Part shown: positions 55,031-64,000 of the stretch, one piece after another
Numbering within the stretch: the stretch's first letter is position 1
Layout: each line of letters opens with the position of its first letter
Source: Hexactinellida sp. DTS-2022
Lineage: Eukaryota > Porifera > Hexactinellida
Assembly: GCA_028753945.1 (NCBI GenBank)
Contig: JAPNXP010000001.1
Coordinates: forward strand, 17,536,501-17,600,500
Length of the DNA stretch: 64,000 nucleotides
Direction: 5' to 3'
Position numbers and translations under genes: made by a program
The notes under the pieces: model-generated
The model's database searches: none
What the model saw: the letters and a program-made list of their open reading frames with translations, nothing else
Told to the model about the DNA's origin: nothing

Positions 55031-55636
55031 TTATTTATTCCAGAACTGAGGATCTAAGCTCATCTGGGTCTGGAACCTGTCCACCCAGCTCTTCACGACT
55101 CTGGCAGGAATGAACTGATCAGCTGACGCAGGGCTGATACAGGACGGGGAGACCTCGAATGACAACGCATAGTTGATAAACGAATCCAGCATCTTGGAGA
55201 TAAACTGGGTTTGGAAATCTACATTCACAACCTGCGTATGTGTCTCAGGCACCTTCTCTGCTATACCAATCAGTGGCTCCACTGATATCCCAATGAGCAC
55301 CGCTGTGCTAGCGATGTTATGCGGTAGAGAATGGCTCGCGGCGCCGAACGAGCTAGCGGCCGCCCCGGGGTCCCCCCTGGCTATTCGGAATATCGCAGAC
55401 GGTTTCTCGTTGGACACGAATCCTAGGTACTGCCACAGAGGCTCTGTCTGTAGGGGGGACGGCCAGCCTATGTGTATGGATCCCCCGTAGCCCTCGGGGA
55501 AGGGCGTGGCGCCTGTCATGAACACACACAGGTGGTTAACAGTGGAGGCGTTCTCAACCTGCATTACGAACAGAGACTCGGAGACCTGACTGCTCTCTGT
55601 GCAGGGGAGACGGCCAGCCGCTAAATAGCCAAACAT
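55031..55636 (-). CDS. HIKESHI: Hikeshi (OPI10) homologue, Hsp70 nuclear import factor
   Basis: 201 residues, intronless, against 197 in human. I start at ATG 55636 (MFGYLAAGRL, matching human MFGCLVAGRL); the frame opens three codons earlier only with GTG. Diagnostic blocks: NHLCVFMTGATPFPEGYGGS, LWQYLGFVSNEKPSAIFRI, IGISVEPL, and a C-terminus FIPARVVKSWVDRFQTQMSL ending DPQFWNK (human [20 protein letters not shown] then NPLFWKT). The central insertion is alanine-rich (GDPGAAASSFGAASHSL). Hikeshi binds ATP-form Hsp70 and FG-nucleoporins and carries Hsp70 into the nucleus after heat stress. It lies 667 bp upstream of the importin gene on the same strand. Confidence 0.96.
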   Translation of the reverse strand: MFGYLAAGRLPCTESSQVSESLFVMQVENASTVNHLCVFMTGATPFPEGYGGSIHIGWPSPLQTEPLWQYLGFVSNEKPSAIFRIARGDPGAAASSFGAASHSLPHNIASTAVLIGISVEPLIGIAEKVPETHTQVVNVDFQTQFISKMLDSFINYALSFEVSPSCISPASADQFIPARVVKSWVDRFQTQMSLDPQFWNK

Positions 55637-57781
55637 AGCTAGCACCTACCATGGATAATAGACATGCAATCACTCAGTGCTCCATACATTTACATTTTGA
55701 TGGTGGCTAATTAAGCCACCACCACACTTTTTCTAGTGGCTAAAGACCTGTTTAATTAACAAACCACTGATGGCGTAACAAACTTTTGTTGCCGTAAAAT
55801 AACACTGATATTAATAACAAATAACGCAACTAAAAATATAATCTATAAATAATCCAAAATTTATGGTGGATAAATAAGATTTTTGGTAGCAATCGCCACC
55901 AAACCACCTAATTTGTCGAGCACTGACAAGTAAACCCAGAATCTCTAGTTACGATTGGATCCTTTGGGGCAGGGGAGTAGGAGCAGGTGCGACCTAGACC
56001 GCACCAATAAATATTCTAGGTAACCACATAATATTCGTGTACAACATTAACAAACATAGGTGCAGCATTAATTCACTCAATAATGTGACTTCACTTCGCA
56101 GCTCCAATAATATTTGGCTTGCTACGGGCCTGTGGGTCAGGCCCGTAGCCAGGATTTTGGATTTGGGGGGTCCTGAGCGAGTGAAGCGAGCCAATAAGGG
56201 GGCCTGGGGGCATTGCCCCCAGCGAATAAAAAAATTTACTTTAACAGAAGACCGATTTGGGGTACGGGAAACTCTATTGCAGTTTTGCGGTACGGGAAAC
56301 TCTACTGCAAGAATAAGTAATCTAATTAAGTGCAAAAGATAGGATAGAATAATAAACATGATAATTAACAGACAGTAATCAAGTCCTATTAAGTAGACCC
56401 TAGGCATGTTTTTTTGAGGTACTTTTGAAACATGTGTAGTCCTCTGTTTTTTATTGCTAATGAAAAAAAAGTCTGACAGATTGGGGGGATCCTAGGACCC
56501 CCAGAACCCCCCCCTCTCCCACCGCCACTGCTGTGGGTAATTAGTAATTACAGTCTGTTCTCTCTAATTGTCCACTTTTCTAATAGTCCACTTATTTACT
56601 TGTCCAATCAACTATTTATATATCTGTAATAGTCCACTTTGGGACATTTGAACACTGGTGGACTATTATAGAGAACAGAGTATAAGTTGTTTTGATGAGT
56701 TTTGAAATAATGCGATAATTCCTGAAAAAATAATACCCTCAATATGAGTGGTTTTACATTACTTTGTCGGGAAATGTATTACAATTACTTAGGTATAAAT
56801 AGTTAATATATTTCAGTGACAATAAATAACAATTCAGGACAATAACATAGTATTAGTACCTATCAGTGCTCGAAAAAATGAAATTTTGATGGTGACTAAT
56901 TAAGCCACCACCTCACATTTTCTGGTGGCTAAAGAATAAACAACGGTCGGTTTAACAAACCACTGATGGCTTAACAAACTTCTGATGCCGTAAAACAACA
57001 CTAATATTAAAATAACAATTTACGCAACGAAAATATAATCTACACAAAGTCAAATAATCCACAATTTATGGTTGCTTAGATAAAGCAAGAATATCATCCA
57101 CATTAGTGGAGTTAATTAACATTCTAACTTCAAAGATCCGACCAGAAGTGCTAAATATTTGTACATGGTCGGCAGGGTGTTATACAGGAGTATAATTGAA
57201 CACTCCTAAGTTCACTAGAGTATGAATTTTGTACGCCTAAATGGTTAGTTTTGTATTAATATACGTATGGGGACTTTCGGCAGTTTTCTCTTAAAGGAAA
57301 ACATATCCCAATTTATACGCCTCTAGGCGTATGGCGCGCTCCTGGATAAACCCTGATGGTCGGCCAGGCCCGATCAAATCCGATGCTATTAACCTTTCCC
57401 GACCCGCTTGGACTCTAAACCCGACCCGAAACGAAAAACTCGAACTCGATTCCAACTCTGGCTGGTAAGTGGTGTGAGCATCTTTCGATTCTGGAGTAAT
57501 GTCGAAAAATTGTACAACACTAGTCCTATAATGTCCGTTCCGAAAATGGGTTCAAGAAAATTATTTAGACTAAAATTGCAGGATTAAATGGATGCGACAT
57601 GGCAGCGATTAACTTCAATGGAGTAAGTGAAAGTTATTATGAAGAAAAGTATAAGAAACTTATTTGCTTAGAATCGATTCATAACAATACAATTTAGTAA
57701 TTTTGTGAACAGAATCTGGAATATCTGGAATATTATGCTGTGAAGGGAACTAAGGGATATTATATAAGAAAAGAGGTGAGA
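55637..57781. other. Long gene-free stretch with several hAT-like elements
   Basis: About 55656-55925 is an element starting CAGTGCTC and ending TTGTCGAGCACTG (hAT-like ends, no clear duplication). A relative lies at about 56870-57075. About 56546-56690 is a 'cagtctgttctctctaat' element. About 57185-57355 is an 'aggcgta/ggagcg' type element. Around 57590-57636 the plus strand has ATGGATGCGACATGGCAG followed by a GTAAGT donor, too little to call a gene. Confidence 0.5.
56138..56530. mobile_element. 393-bp hAT MITE
   Basis: The ends are CAGGCCCGTAGCCAGG and CCCACCGCCACTG. A perfect 8-bp duplication CTGTGGGT lies at 56130-56137 and 56531-56538. The right end matches the 'ccgccactg' end of 33766-33900 and 49944-50319. 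Confidence 0.88.
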
Positions 57782-58111
57782 TTACCCTGACAATAATTGT
57801 TGTTTCGAGATCATTCTAGAGATTCCAGCGTCTAATTGGAATACAGGGTCTTCCAGGTTTTTCATGGACTCTTGTAAATCTCGAGTTTCTTGGGTTAATT
57901 GTGTCAAATTCTCCCCATTGATTTTGGTTTGGGTTTTGATCTCATTCAAATTCTTCCAATTGATTTTGCTTTGAACCTCGATCTTTTTCAAAATCTTCGA
58001 ATTGAATTTGCTTTGAGCCTCAGCCTTATTCACTCGAGACTCCAGCTTTTTTAGATTTTGTTCAGTTTTCTTGAACCATGAGTTGTGGCCTACTTTTGAG
58101 TGGGAAGGCAT
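57782..58111 (-). CDS. Small coiled-coil protein with a 14-residue repeat
   Basis: ORF of 109 residues from ATG 58111. It has no recognised family. Residues ~34-80 contain three 14-residue repeats: SKFNSKILKKIEVQ, SKINWKNLNEIKTQ and TKINGENLTQLTQE, a phased amphipathic helix. There is no signal peptide. The end coincides with a possible donor (TCAGG|GTAATC), so it may be a first exon. The Helitron-like element 58142-58633 starts 31 bp upstream of the ATG and may have displaced its promoter. Confidence 0.45.
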   Translation of the reverse strand: MPSHSKVGHNSWFKKTEQNLKKLESRVNKAEAQSKFNSKILKKIEVQSKINWKNLNEIKTQTKINGENLTQLTQETRDLQESMKNLEDPVFQLDAGISRMISKQQLLSG

Positions 58112-58141
58112 TTAGTTTCTAACGAAAGGTATAAATGTATA

Positions 58142-58633
58142 TCTACATTATTAAATCTCGATTGTTGTGTGTGTGTTTGTTTGTCCGAATTGTATTAAAG
58201 TGATGGGGTAATAGAAAAGGCATTAATATATGAGATATAAACTAGTAACTGTCAAATGTTATAATTGGTAAACAAATGTTATAATAGGCAAACAAGTATG
58301 CTGAACACGAATTTCGCATTTAAAAATTTATAATATGAATTTTTGTTGTTGTTTACACAAAAAGGTAAACAAATTAATGAAAATTCAAAATCAACCGAAA
58401 AGTTAGCTTTCAACACTGTTACAGGTATAATAGGTAAACAGTGTGCTGAACACGAATTTCGCATTTATAAATTTAGAATATGAAAAACAAGTTAAAACTA
58501 TGGAAGGGATGATATAACTCCCTTTCTACCATTTTCCATGGTAGAAAGGGTGAGGAGTAAGGCCGCAAAGCGGCCGTTAACTTGAAGTGCGTAGCACCGA
58601 TCCGTCACAAAGCGACCGAGACCGAAGGGTTCG
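58142..58633 (+). mobile_element. Short Helitron-like element (492 bp)
   Basis: It starts TCTACATTATTAAATCTCG with a GTGT run and 'tttgtccgaattgtattaaa', has two internal repeats, and ends CGAGACCGAAGGGTTCG. It lies between A (58141) and T (58634). It carries GGCCGCAAAGCGGCC and GGTGCTACGCACTT-type hairpins near the 3' end. Confidence 0.85.
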
Positions 58634-59504
58634 TATAAAATATATGTAAACAAAATACAACTACAGTGGAACCTCCACAAATGGGGTGCCAGGGACGCAA
58701 GTTATTTCCAGGCACTCCGTCTCCGACAGCCACTGGCACCATTCTGTCTGTAATGCCATTATTCTTGGTTTGTGGTATTAGAGTCACTCTCACCCAGTGG
58801 TGCTCTGCTGAGGGAGCGGATTGGAGGGCCGCTCCCATACTTTATTGAATAGACAGAATACAACCAGGTTAAAAGGGTTTAGGATCTCGGGATTCCGGCC
58901 AATTTTAACTATGGAATTACTTACCTGCCAACTTTGTCCGGACAAATCCAGAACTCAAGCCAAGAACTCCCTGGACATCGGCTCATTTCTCTAGAGGGCT
59001 CGAGCGTCAAAAATTTCTTTTGTCGGGAAATGTATTACAAATTACAATACTTATAGTCCAGCCGCTTACAACGAAAAAAAGGTTAATCATGCATTTTTAT
59101 ATAGAATTTTCAGACTTTGTAGGTTTGTTCTTTCATGCAAATAGTGTATTTTTGGATATAGTGCCAACTCCAAATTCCAATGTATCGGCCACAATTGACC
59201 ACTTAAGGTACACATTTTGAAGGTGTTAGAACTCCTCTAACTTCCTCAAATCAAGTCCAATCCAATTTTTATGCCGATATTCGTAATCAACACTAAATTT
59301 AGCTTCATTTAAGTGGTCACCTGAGACAATTTTTCCTTGACGACGCAGGAATGTTGTAGGAATTTAACAACATTCCATTCTCAAATTTATTCTAACCCTA
59401 TCGAGTGACCCCTTGTTCGACTCCACTCAGCTTCCTGAAGCTAGTTAGACACATGCGGACCCTCTCAAAAGTCATTTGGTGCAATTGTACTGTTCTGACA
59501 TATT
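58634..59504. other. Spacer, nothing firm
   Basis: At 58663 a 'cagtggaacctccacaaatg' end resembles pogo-like MITEs, but I see no matching second end. Short ORFs here have no recognisable domain. Confidence 0.4.
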
Positions 59505-62500
59505 GTTCCGGCTGCAAAATGGTTCCAGCCGGAACCAATTTGTCATAAATTGTTCATTTAAAAATTAGTTCCGGGCTAAATTTAGAGTGTTAATCATTTC
59601 TATGGGTTTGTCTAATCCATAGCAAATTCGTTCCGGCTTAATTTATACCAGTAATCACACTTAGACGGGTTCCTTATGCAGCACTTAAGTAACACTTCAA
59701 ACCAAGTTTACAAAATATAAGGCAAATACAAATATATTTTTATGTAAATAGGGGTTAGAATCCCGGGACTGGATATATTTCTGGGATTTGAATCCCGGGA
59801 CCGGATATATTTCTGGGAATTGATTCCCGGGGATTCTTTCTAAATCCCAGGTTTCAATACTTCATTTGTTAATAGTTTTTCTGTTATACGGTATATACGT
59901 ATATACCCCTTCGTTGCCCCGGTATGTGAATGTCAAACTGAAAATAAATTCAATTTCAATTGAATTGAAATGGGATTTTTCATTTATACCTTTACCCCTG
60001 GCAACGAAGGGTTTAATTGACCTAACAACAGTTAGAATAATCAAAAAAAGTATTCAAAATCTCAATTGTAAGATCACTCAACCGCTACGCGCTCTCGTCT
60101 ATTCATTAAAATGTGGCTCATTATTAGTTGTTTCAACTTAACAACAAACATTCTCTTATTTGCCAGGAAACAAGTTCTATTCAGCAAATGTATTAACCAG
60201 TATATTTGTCGAAGCTAGTCTTTAGGTGAAGTATAATACTTGACAACTTGTTTTCCTATTTGCTACAAAGTGTCAAAGACAACAATAAATATCATTTTAG
60301 AAATATTCCGATTCTAAATTGGAAATCATCATCCTTGTTACCTATGAAACCCGTTGGAAGCTGGCCTCTAATGTGCATTTCGAATTTATCAACTTTTTGC
60401 TTATTTTGTAACAGCAACAATAAATACAGGTGAACGAACTCGGATATAACGAAATACCCGCTTATTAACGGAGCACGAAATGAATTAATTATTATCCTCT
60501 TATAACGCTAGAATACACAGGTCACGAGCACTTCGTTATAACGAGAGTTTACTGTATTAACCGTAGACTGCAGGAGTGATTTTCAGGAAAATAGCATACC
60601 CTGTAGTTCTTTGTATTTATTATTTAGAACCTATTAACTTGAAATCCAACAAGAACAAAATAGTATATCAACATGCTAGAATTTTTGAAAACATTTACTA
60701 GAGGATTTCGACAAAAAGTGATGACACATACTTTCTCTTTAAATCGAAATAACGCCGTAAACATGTAAGTAATCCTTTGTTTCTAAACTTGAACAATGAC
60801 GAATATTTTATTAGTTATCAGATCTCAAAAATTGAACAATTCCGATTCACTAAACGAAGGTTAGATCGTTTTAAAAAAATCGACAAATTGGGTTTTGATA
60901 ACCATGGATTACGAAAAAATAAATATATTTGAGTTATATCTATTACAACTCTGTATCAGTCAAACCAAATATACTAAAATAGATATTATTTAGTCTAATG
61001 TCTTCTTTCGGGTATTTCCACGGTCAAATTCTAACATTTAGAATTTACCAAAGCAAGTGGCAGGCAAGTGGAGCAGTTCACTTTTATGCTACGTCATCAT
61101 AACAATTTCTGAAAATTTTGATTTTTTGAATGAAATCGATAGAGAGTACAAAACTATGTCTAAATCCGAATTTTCTTGAAATTTAACTATTTGACCGACA
61201 TGTTTACCTCCTGTTACAACGTGTATCAGTTAGGCAGTCGACAGTTTATAAGAAAAATTTGTAAATGCGAAATTCGTTTTCATACTTACTGTTTAAGAAC
61301 AAAGCTGGTATAATAAAGACGACTGTGTTTAACATTAATCCAGTAAATATCATACACAGGGCCGGTAGAAGCGGCCAGGCCAATAGCCTAACCACTCTCA
61401 CGTCACTAGTTAGGCCGGTCAAGCCATGGCCTGACCACTATAACTGCTTCCACCGGATCTGATACATACCTTGTATTAATAATCACGAGATTGGATAGCA
61501 TCTAATTCGAAATCCTGAGACTATAAGCTCTATTTCGAAGGTTAATTCAATTAGTACGTAGGATAATACACATATTTACTACTTCCCAGAGGCCGAGGGT
61601 ACATGGTTTTAATTATAATGTACCTGAGCAAGGGTGGTGATTACGTAAATGTTACTTAAGTGTTGCATAAGGAACCCGTCTAAGTGTGATTACTGGTATA
61701 AATTAAGCCGGAACGAATTTGCGAGACAAACCCATAGAAATAATTAACACTCTAAATTTAGCCCGGAACTAATTTTTAAATGAACAATTTATGACATATT
61801 GGTTCCGGCTGGAACCATTTTGCAGCCGGAACCAATATGTCATAAATTGTTCATTTAAAAATTAGTTCCGGGCTAAATTTAGAGTGTTAATTATTTCTAT
61901 GGGTTTGTCTCGCAAATTCGTTCCGGCTTAATTTATACCAGTAATCACACTTAGACGGGTTCCTTATGCAACACTTAAGTAACATTTACGTAATCACCAC
62001 CCTTGCTCAGGTACATTATAATTAAAACCATGTACCCTCGGCCTCTGGGAAGTAGTAAATATGTGTATTATCCTACGTACTAATTGAATTAACCTTCGAA
62101 ATAGAGCTTATAGTCTCAGGATTTCGAATTAGATGCTATCCAATCTCGTGATTATTAATACAAGGTATGTATCAGATCCGGTGGAAGCAGTTATAGTGGT
62201 CAGGCCATGGCTTGACCGGCCTAACTAGTGACGTGAGAGTGGTTAGGCTATTGGCCTGGCCGCTTCTACCGGCCCTGTGTATGATATTTACTGGATTAAT
62301 GTTAAACACAGTCGTCTTTATTATACCAGCTTTGTTCTTAAACAGTAAGTATGAAAACGAATTTCGCATTTACAAATTTTTCTTATAAACTGTCGACTGC
62401 CTAACTGATACACGTTGTAACAGGAGGTAAACATGTCGGTCAAATAGTTAAATTTCAAGAAAATTCGGATTTAGACATAGTTTTGTACTCTCTATCGATT

Positions 62501-64000
62501 TCATTCAAAAAATCAAAATTTTCAGAAATTGTTATGATGACGTAGCATAAAAGTGAACTGCTCCACTTGCCTGCCACTTGCTTTGGTAAATTCTAAATGT
62601 TAGAATTTGACCGTGGAAATACCCGAAAGAAGACATTAGACTAAATAATATCTATTTTAGTATATTTGGTTTGACTGATACAGAGTTGTAATAGATATAA
62701 CTCAAATATATTTATTTTTTCGTAATCCATGGTTATCAAAACCCAATTTGTCGATTTTTTTAAAACGATCTAACCTTCGTTTAGTGAATCGGAATTGTTC
62801 AATTTTTGAGATCTGATAACTAATAAAATATTCGTCATTGTTCAAGTTTAGAAACAAAGGATTACTTACATGTTTACGGCGTTATTTCGATTTAAAGAGA
62901 AAGTATGTGTCATCACTTTTTGTCGAAATCCTCTAGTAAATGTTTTCAAAAATTCTAGCATGTTGATATACTATTTTGTTCTTGTTGGATTTCAAGTTAA
63001 TAGGTTCTAAATAATAAATACAAAGAACTACAGGGTATGCTATTTTCCTGAAAATCACTCCTGCAGTCTACGGTTAATACAGTAAACTCTCGTTATAACG
63101 AAGTGCTCGTGACCTGTGTATTCTAGCGTTATAAGAGGATAATAATTAATTCATTTCGTGCTCCGTTAATAAGCGGGTATTTCGTTATATCCGAGTTCGT
63201 TCACCTGTATTTATTGTTGCTGTTACAAAATAAGCAAAAAGTTGATAAATTCGAAATGCACATTAGAGGCCAGCTTCCAACGGGTTTCATAGGTAACAAG
63301 GATGATGATTTCCAATTTAGAATCGGAATATTTCTAAAATGATATTTATTGTTGTCTTTGACACTTTGTAGCAAATAGGAAAACAAGTTGTCAAGTATTA
63401 TACTTCACCTAAAGACTAGCTTCGACAAATATACTGGTTAATACATTTGCTGAATAGAACTTGTTTCCTGGCAAATAAGAGAATGTTTGTTGTTAAGTTG
63501 AAACAACTAATAATGAGCCACATTTTAATGAATAGACGAGAGCGCGTAGCGGTTGAGTGATCTTACAATTGAGATTTTGAATACTTTTTTTGATTATTCT
63601 AACTGTTGTTAGGTCAATTAAACCCTTCGTTGCCAGGGGTAAAGGTATAAATGAAAAATCCCATTTCAATTCAATTGAAATTGAATTTATTTTCAGTTTG
63701 ACATTCACATACCGGGGCAACGAAGGGGTATATACGTATATACCGTATAACAGAAAAACTATTAACAAATGAAGTATTGAAACCTGGGATTTAGAAAGAA
63801 TCCCCGGGAATCAATTCCCAGAAATATATCCGGTCCCGGGATTCAAATCCCAGAAATATATCCAGTCCCGGGATTCTAACCCCTATTTACATAAAAATAT
63901 ATTTGTATTTGCCTTATATTTTGTAAACTTGGTTTGAAGTGTTACTTAAGTGCTGCATAAGGAACCCGTCTAAGTGTGATTACTGGTATAAATTAAGCCG
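59505..64000. repeat. Large near-perfect palindrome running off the window
   Basis: Bases 59634-61810 and 61824-64000 are inverted copies centred on 61817, with a 13-bp spacer (ggaaccattttgc). Reading frames on one arm reappear with identical translations on the other, so arm identity looks essentially complete over ~2.18 kb. At the left edge, about 59505-59560, the same subterminal hairpin seen at the centre (agccggaaccaa / ttggttccggct) recurs with its loop inverted, so that hairpin is probably the real end of each arm. Both arms carry a pogo-like MITE (60433-60557; 63077-63201), an element with 'cccttcgttgcc' ends (59908-60013 and mirror) and a piece similar to the Helitron-internal repeat. 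No gene seen. An older diverged copy lies at 4555-4890. Confidence 0.9.

Noticed and set aside
61265-63386. Pairs of identical ORFs on opposite strands
   Set aside because: They are mirror images created by the palindrome; no recognisable domain.
1-64000. tRNA, rRNA or mitochondrial sequence
   Set aside because: I found no convincing tRNA box A/B pair or rRNA block; 'gattcaaatccc'-type strings belong to repeats.

Overview
The window is nuclear DNA from an invertebrate animal. A demosponge is my best guess, but that is inference. It has spliced genes with GT..AG introns, a RING-less coiled-coil/NHL protein and an invertebrate-type very large inducible GTPase, both common in sponges. There is no bacterial gene organisation, rRNA or tRNA. 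Intergenic DNA is AT-rich and crowded with short nested DNA transposons. The coding exons of IPO7-like, HIKESHI-like and part of TOPBP1-like are clearly GC-richer.

Layout: 1-2.9 kb holds a hAT-type foldback element, small inverted-repeat elements and one exon resembling SMPD4. 2.9-3.8 kb is a secreted discoidin (F5/8C) protein. 5.0-11.4 kb (-) is a two-exon TOPBP1 homologue whose 2.3-kb intron contains a recent 794-bp tandem duplication. 12.4-25.6 kb is an array of 1.2-1.4-kb units, each with a ~120-bp foldback hairpin, interrupted by a Helitron-like element. 26.0-27.6 kb (-) is an orphan multi-zinc-finger protein. 28.0-28.6 kb (-) is a broken PIWI fragment with a hAT MITE inserted in it. 29.4-34.2 kb is a nest of hAT elements, including a decayed BED-finger transposase. 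34.3-35.5 kb (-) is a coiled-coil/NHL protein. 36.0-38.7 kb is a minisatellite-filled Helitron-like element. 38.9-44.7 kb (-) is a very large inducible GTPase broken by a frameshift and a second Helitron-like insertion. 45.4-49.1 kb holds inverted satellite copies and a third Helitron-like element. 49.7-54.4 kb (-) is a three-exon importin-7/8 and 55.0-55.6 kb (-) is HIKESHI, so two nuclear-import factors lie in tandem. 57.8-58.1 kb is a small coiled-coil ORF, 58.1-58.6 kb a fourth plain Helitron-like copy, and 59.6-64.0 kb one nearly perfect palindrome that runs off the window.

The most novel material is in the repeats. Helitron-like elements start with TC, insert between A and T without target duplication, and end in a terminal hairpin with CTCG instead of the usual CTRR. 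They carry arrays of very stable GNA-triloop mini-hairpins. One sits inside a satellite unit whose empty site is seen in sister units. Another sits inside the GTPase gene, where removing it restores the reading frame exactly. The foldback satellite shows co-variation of its two stem arms.
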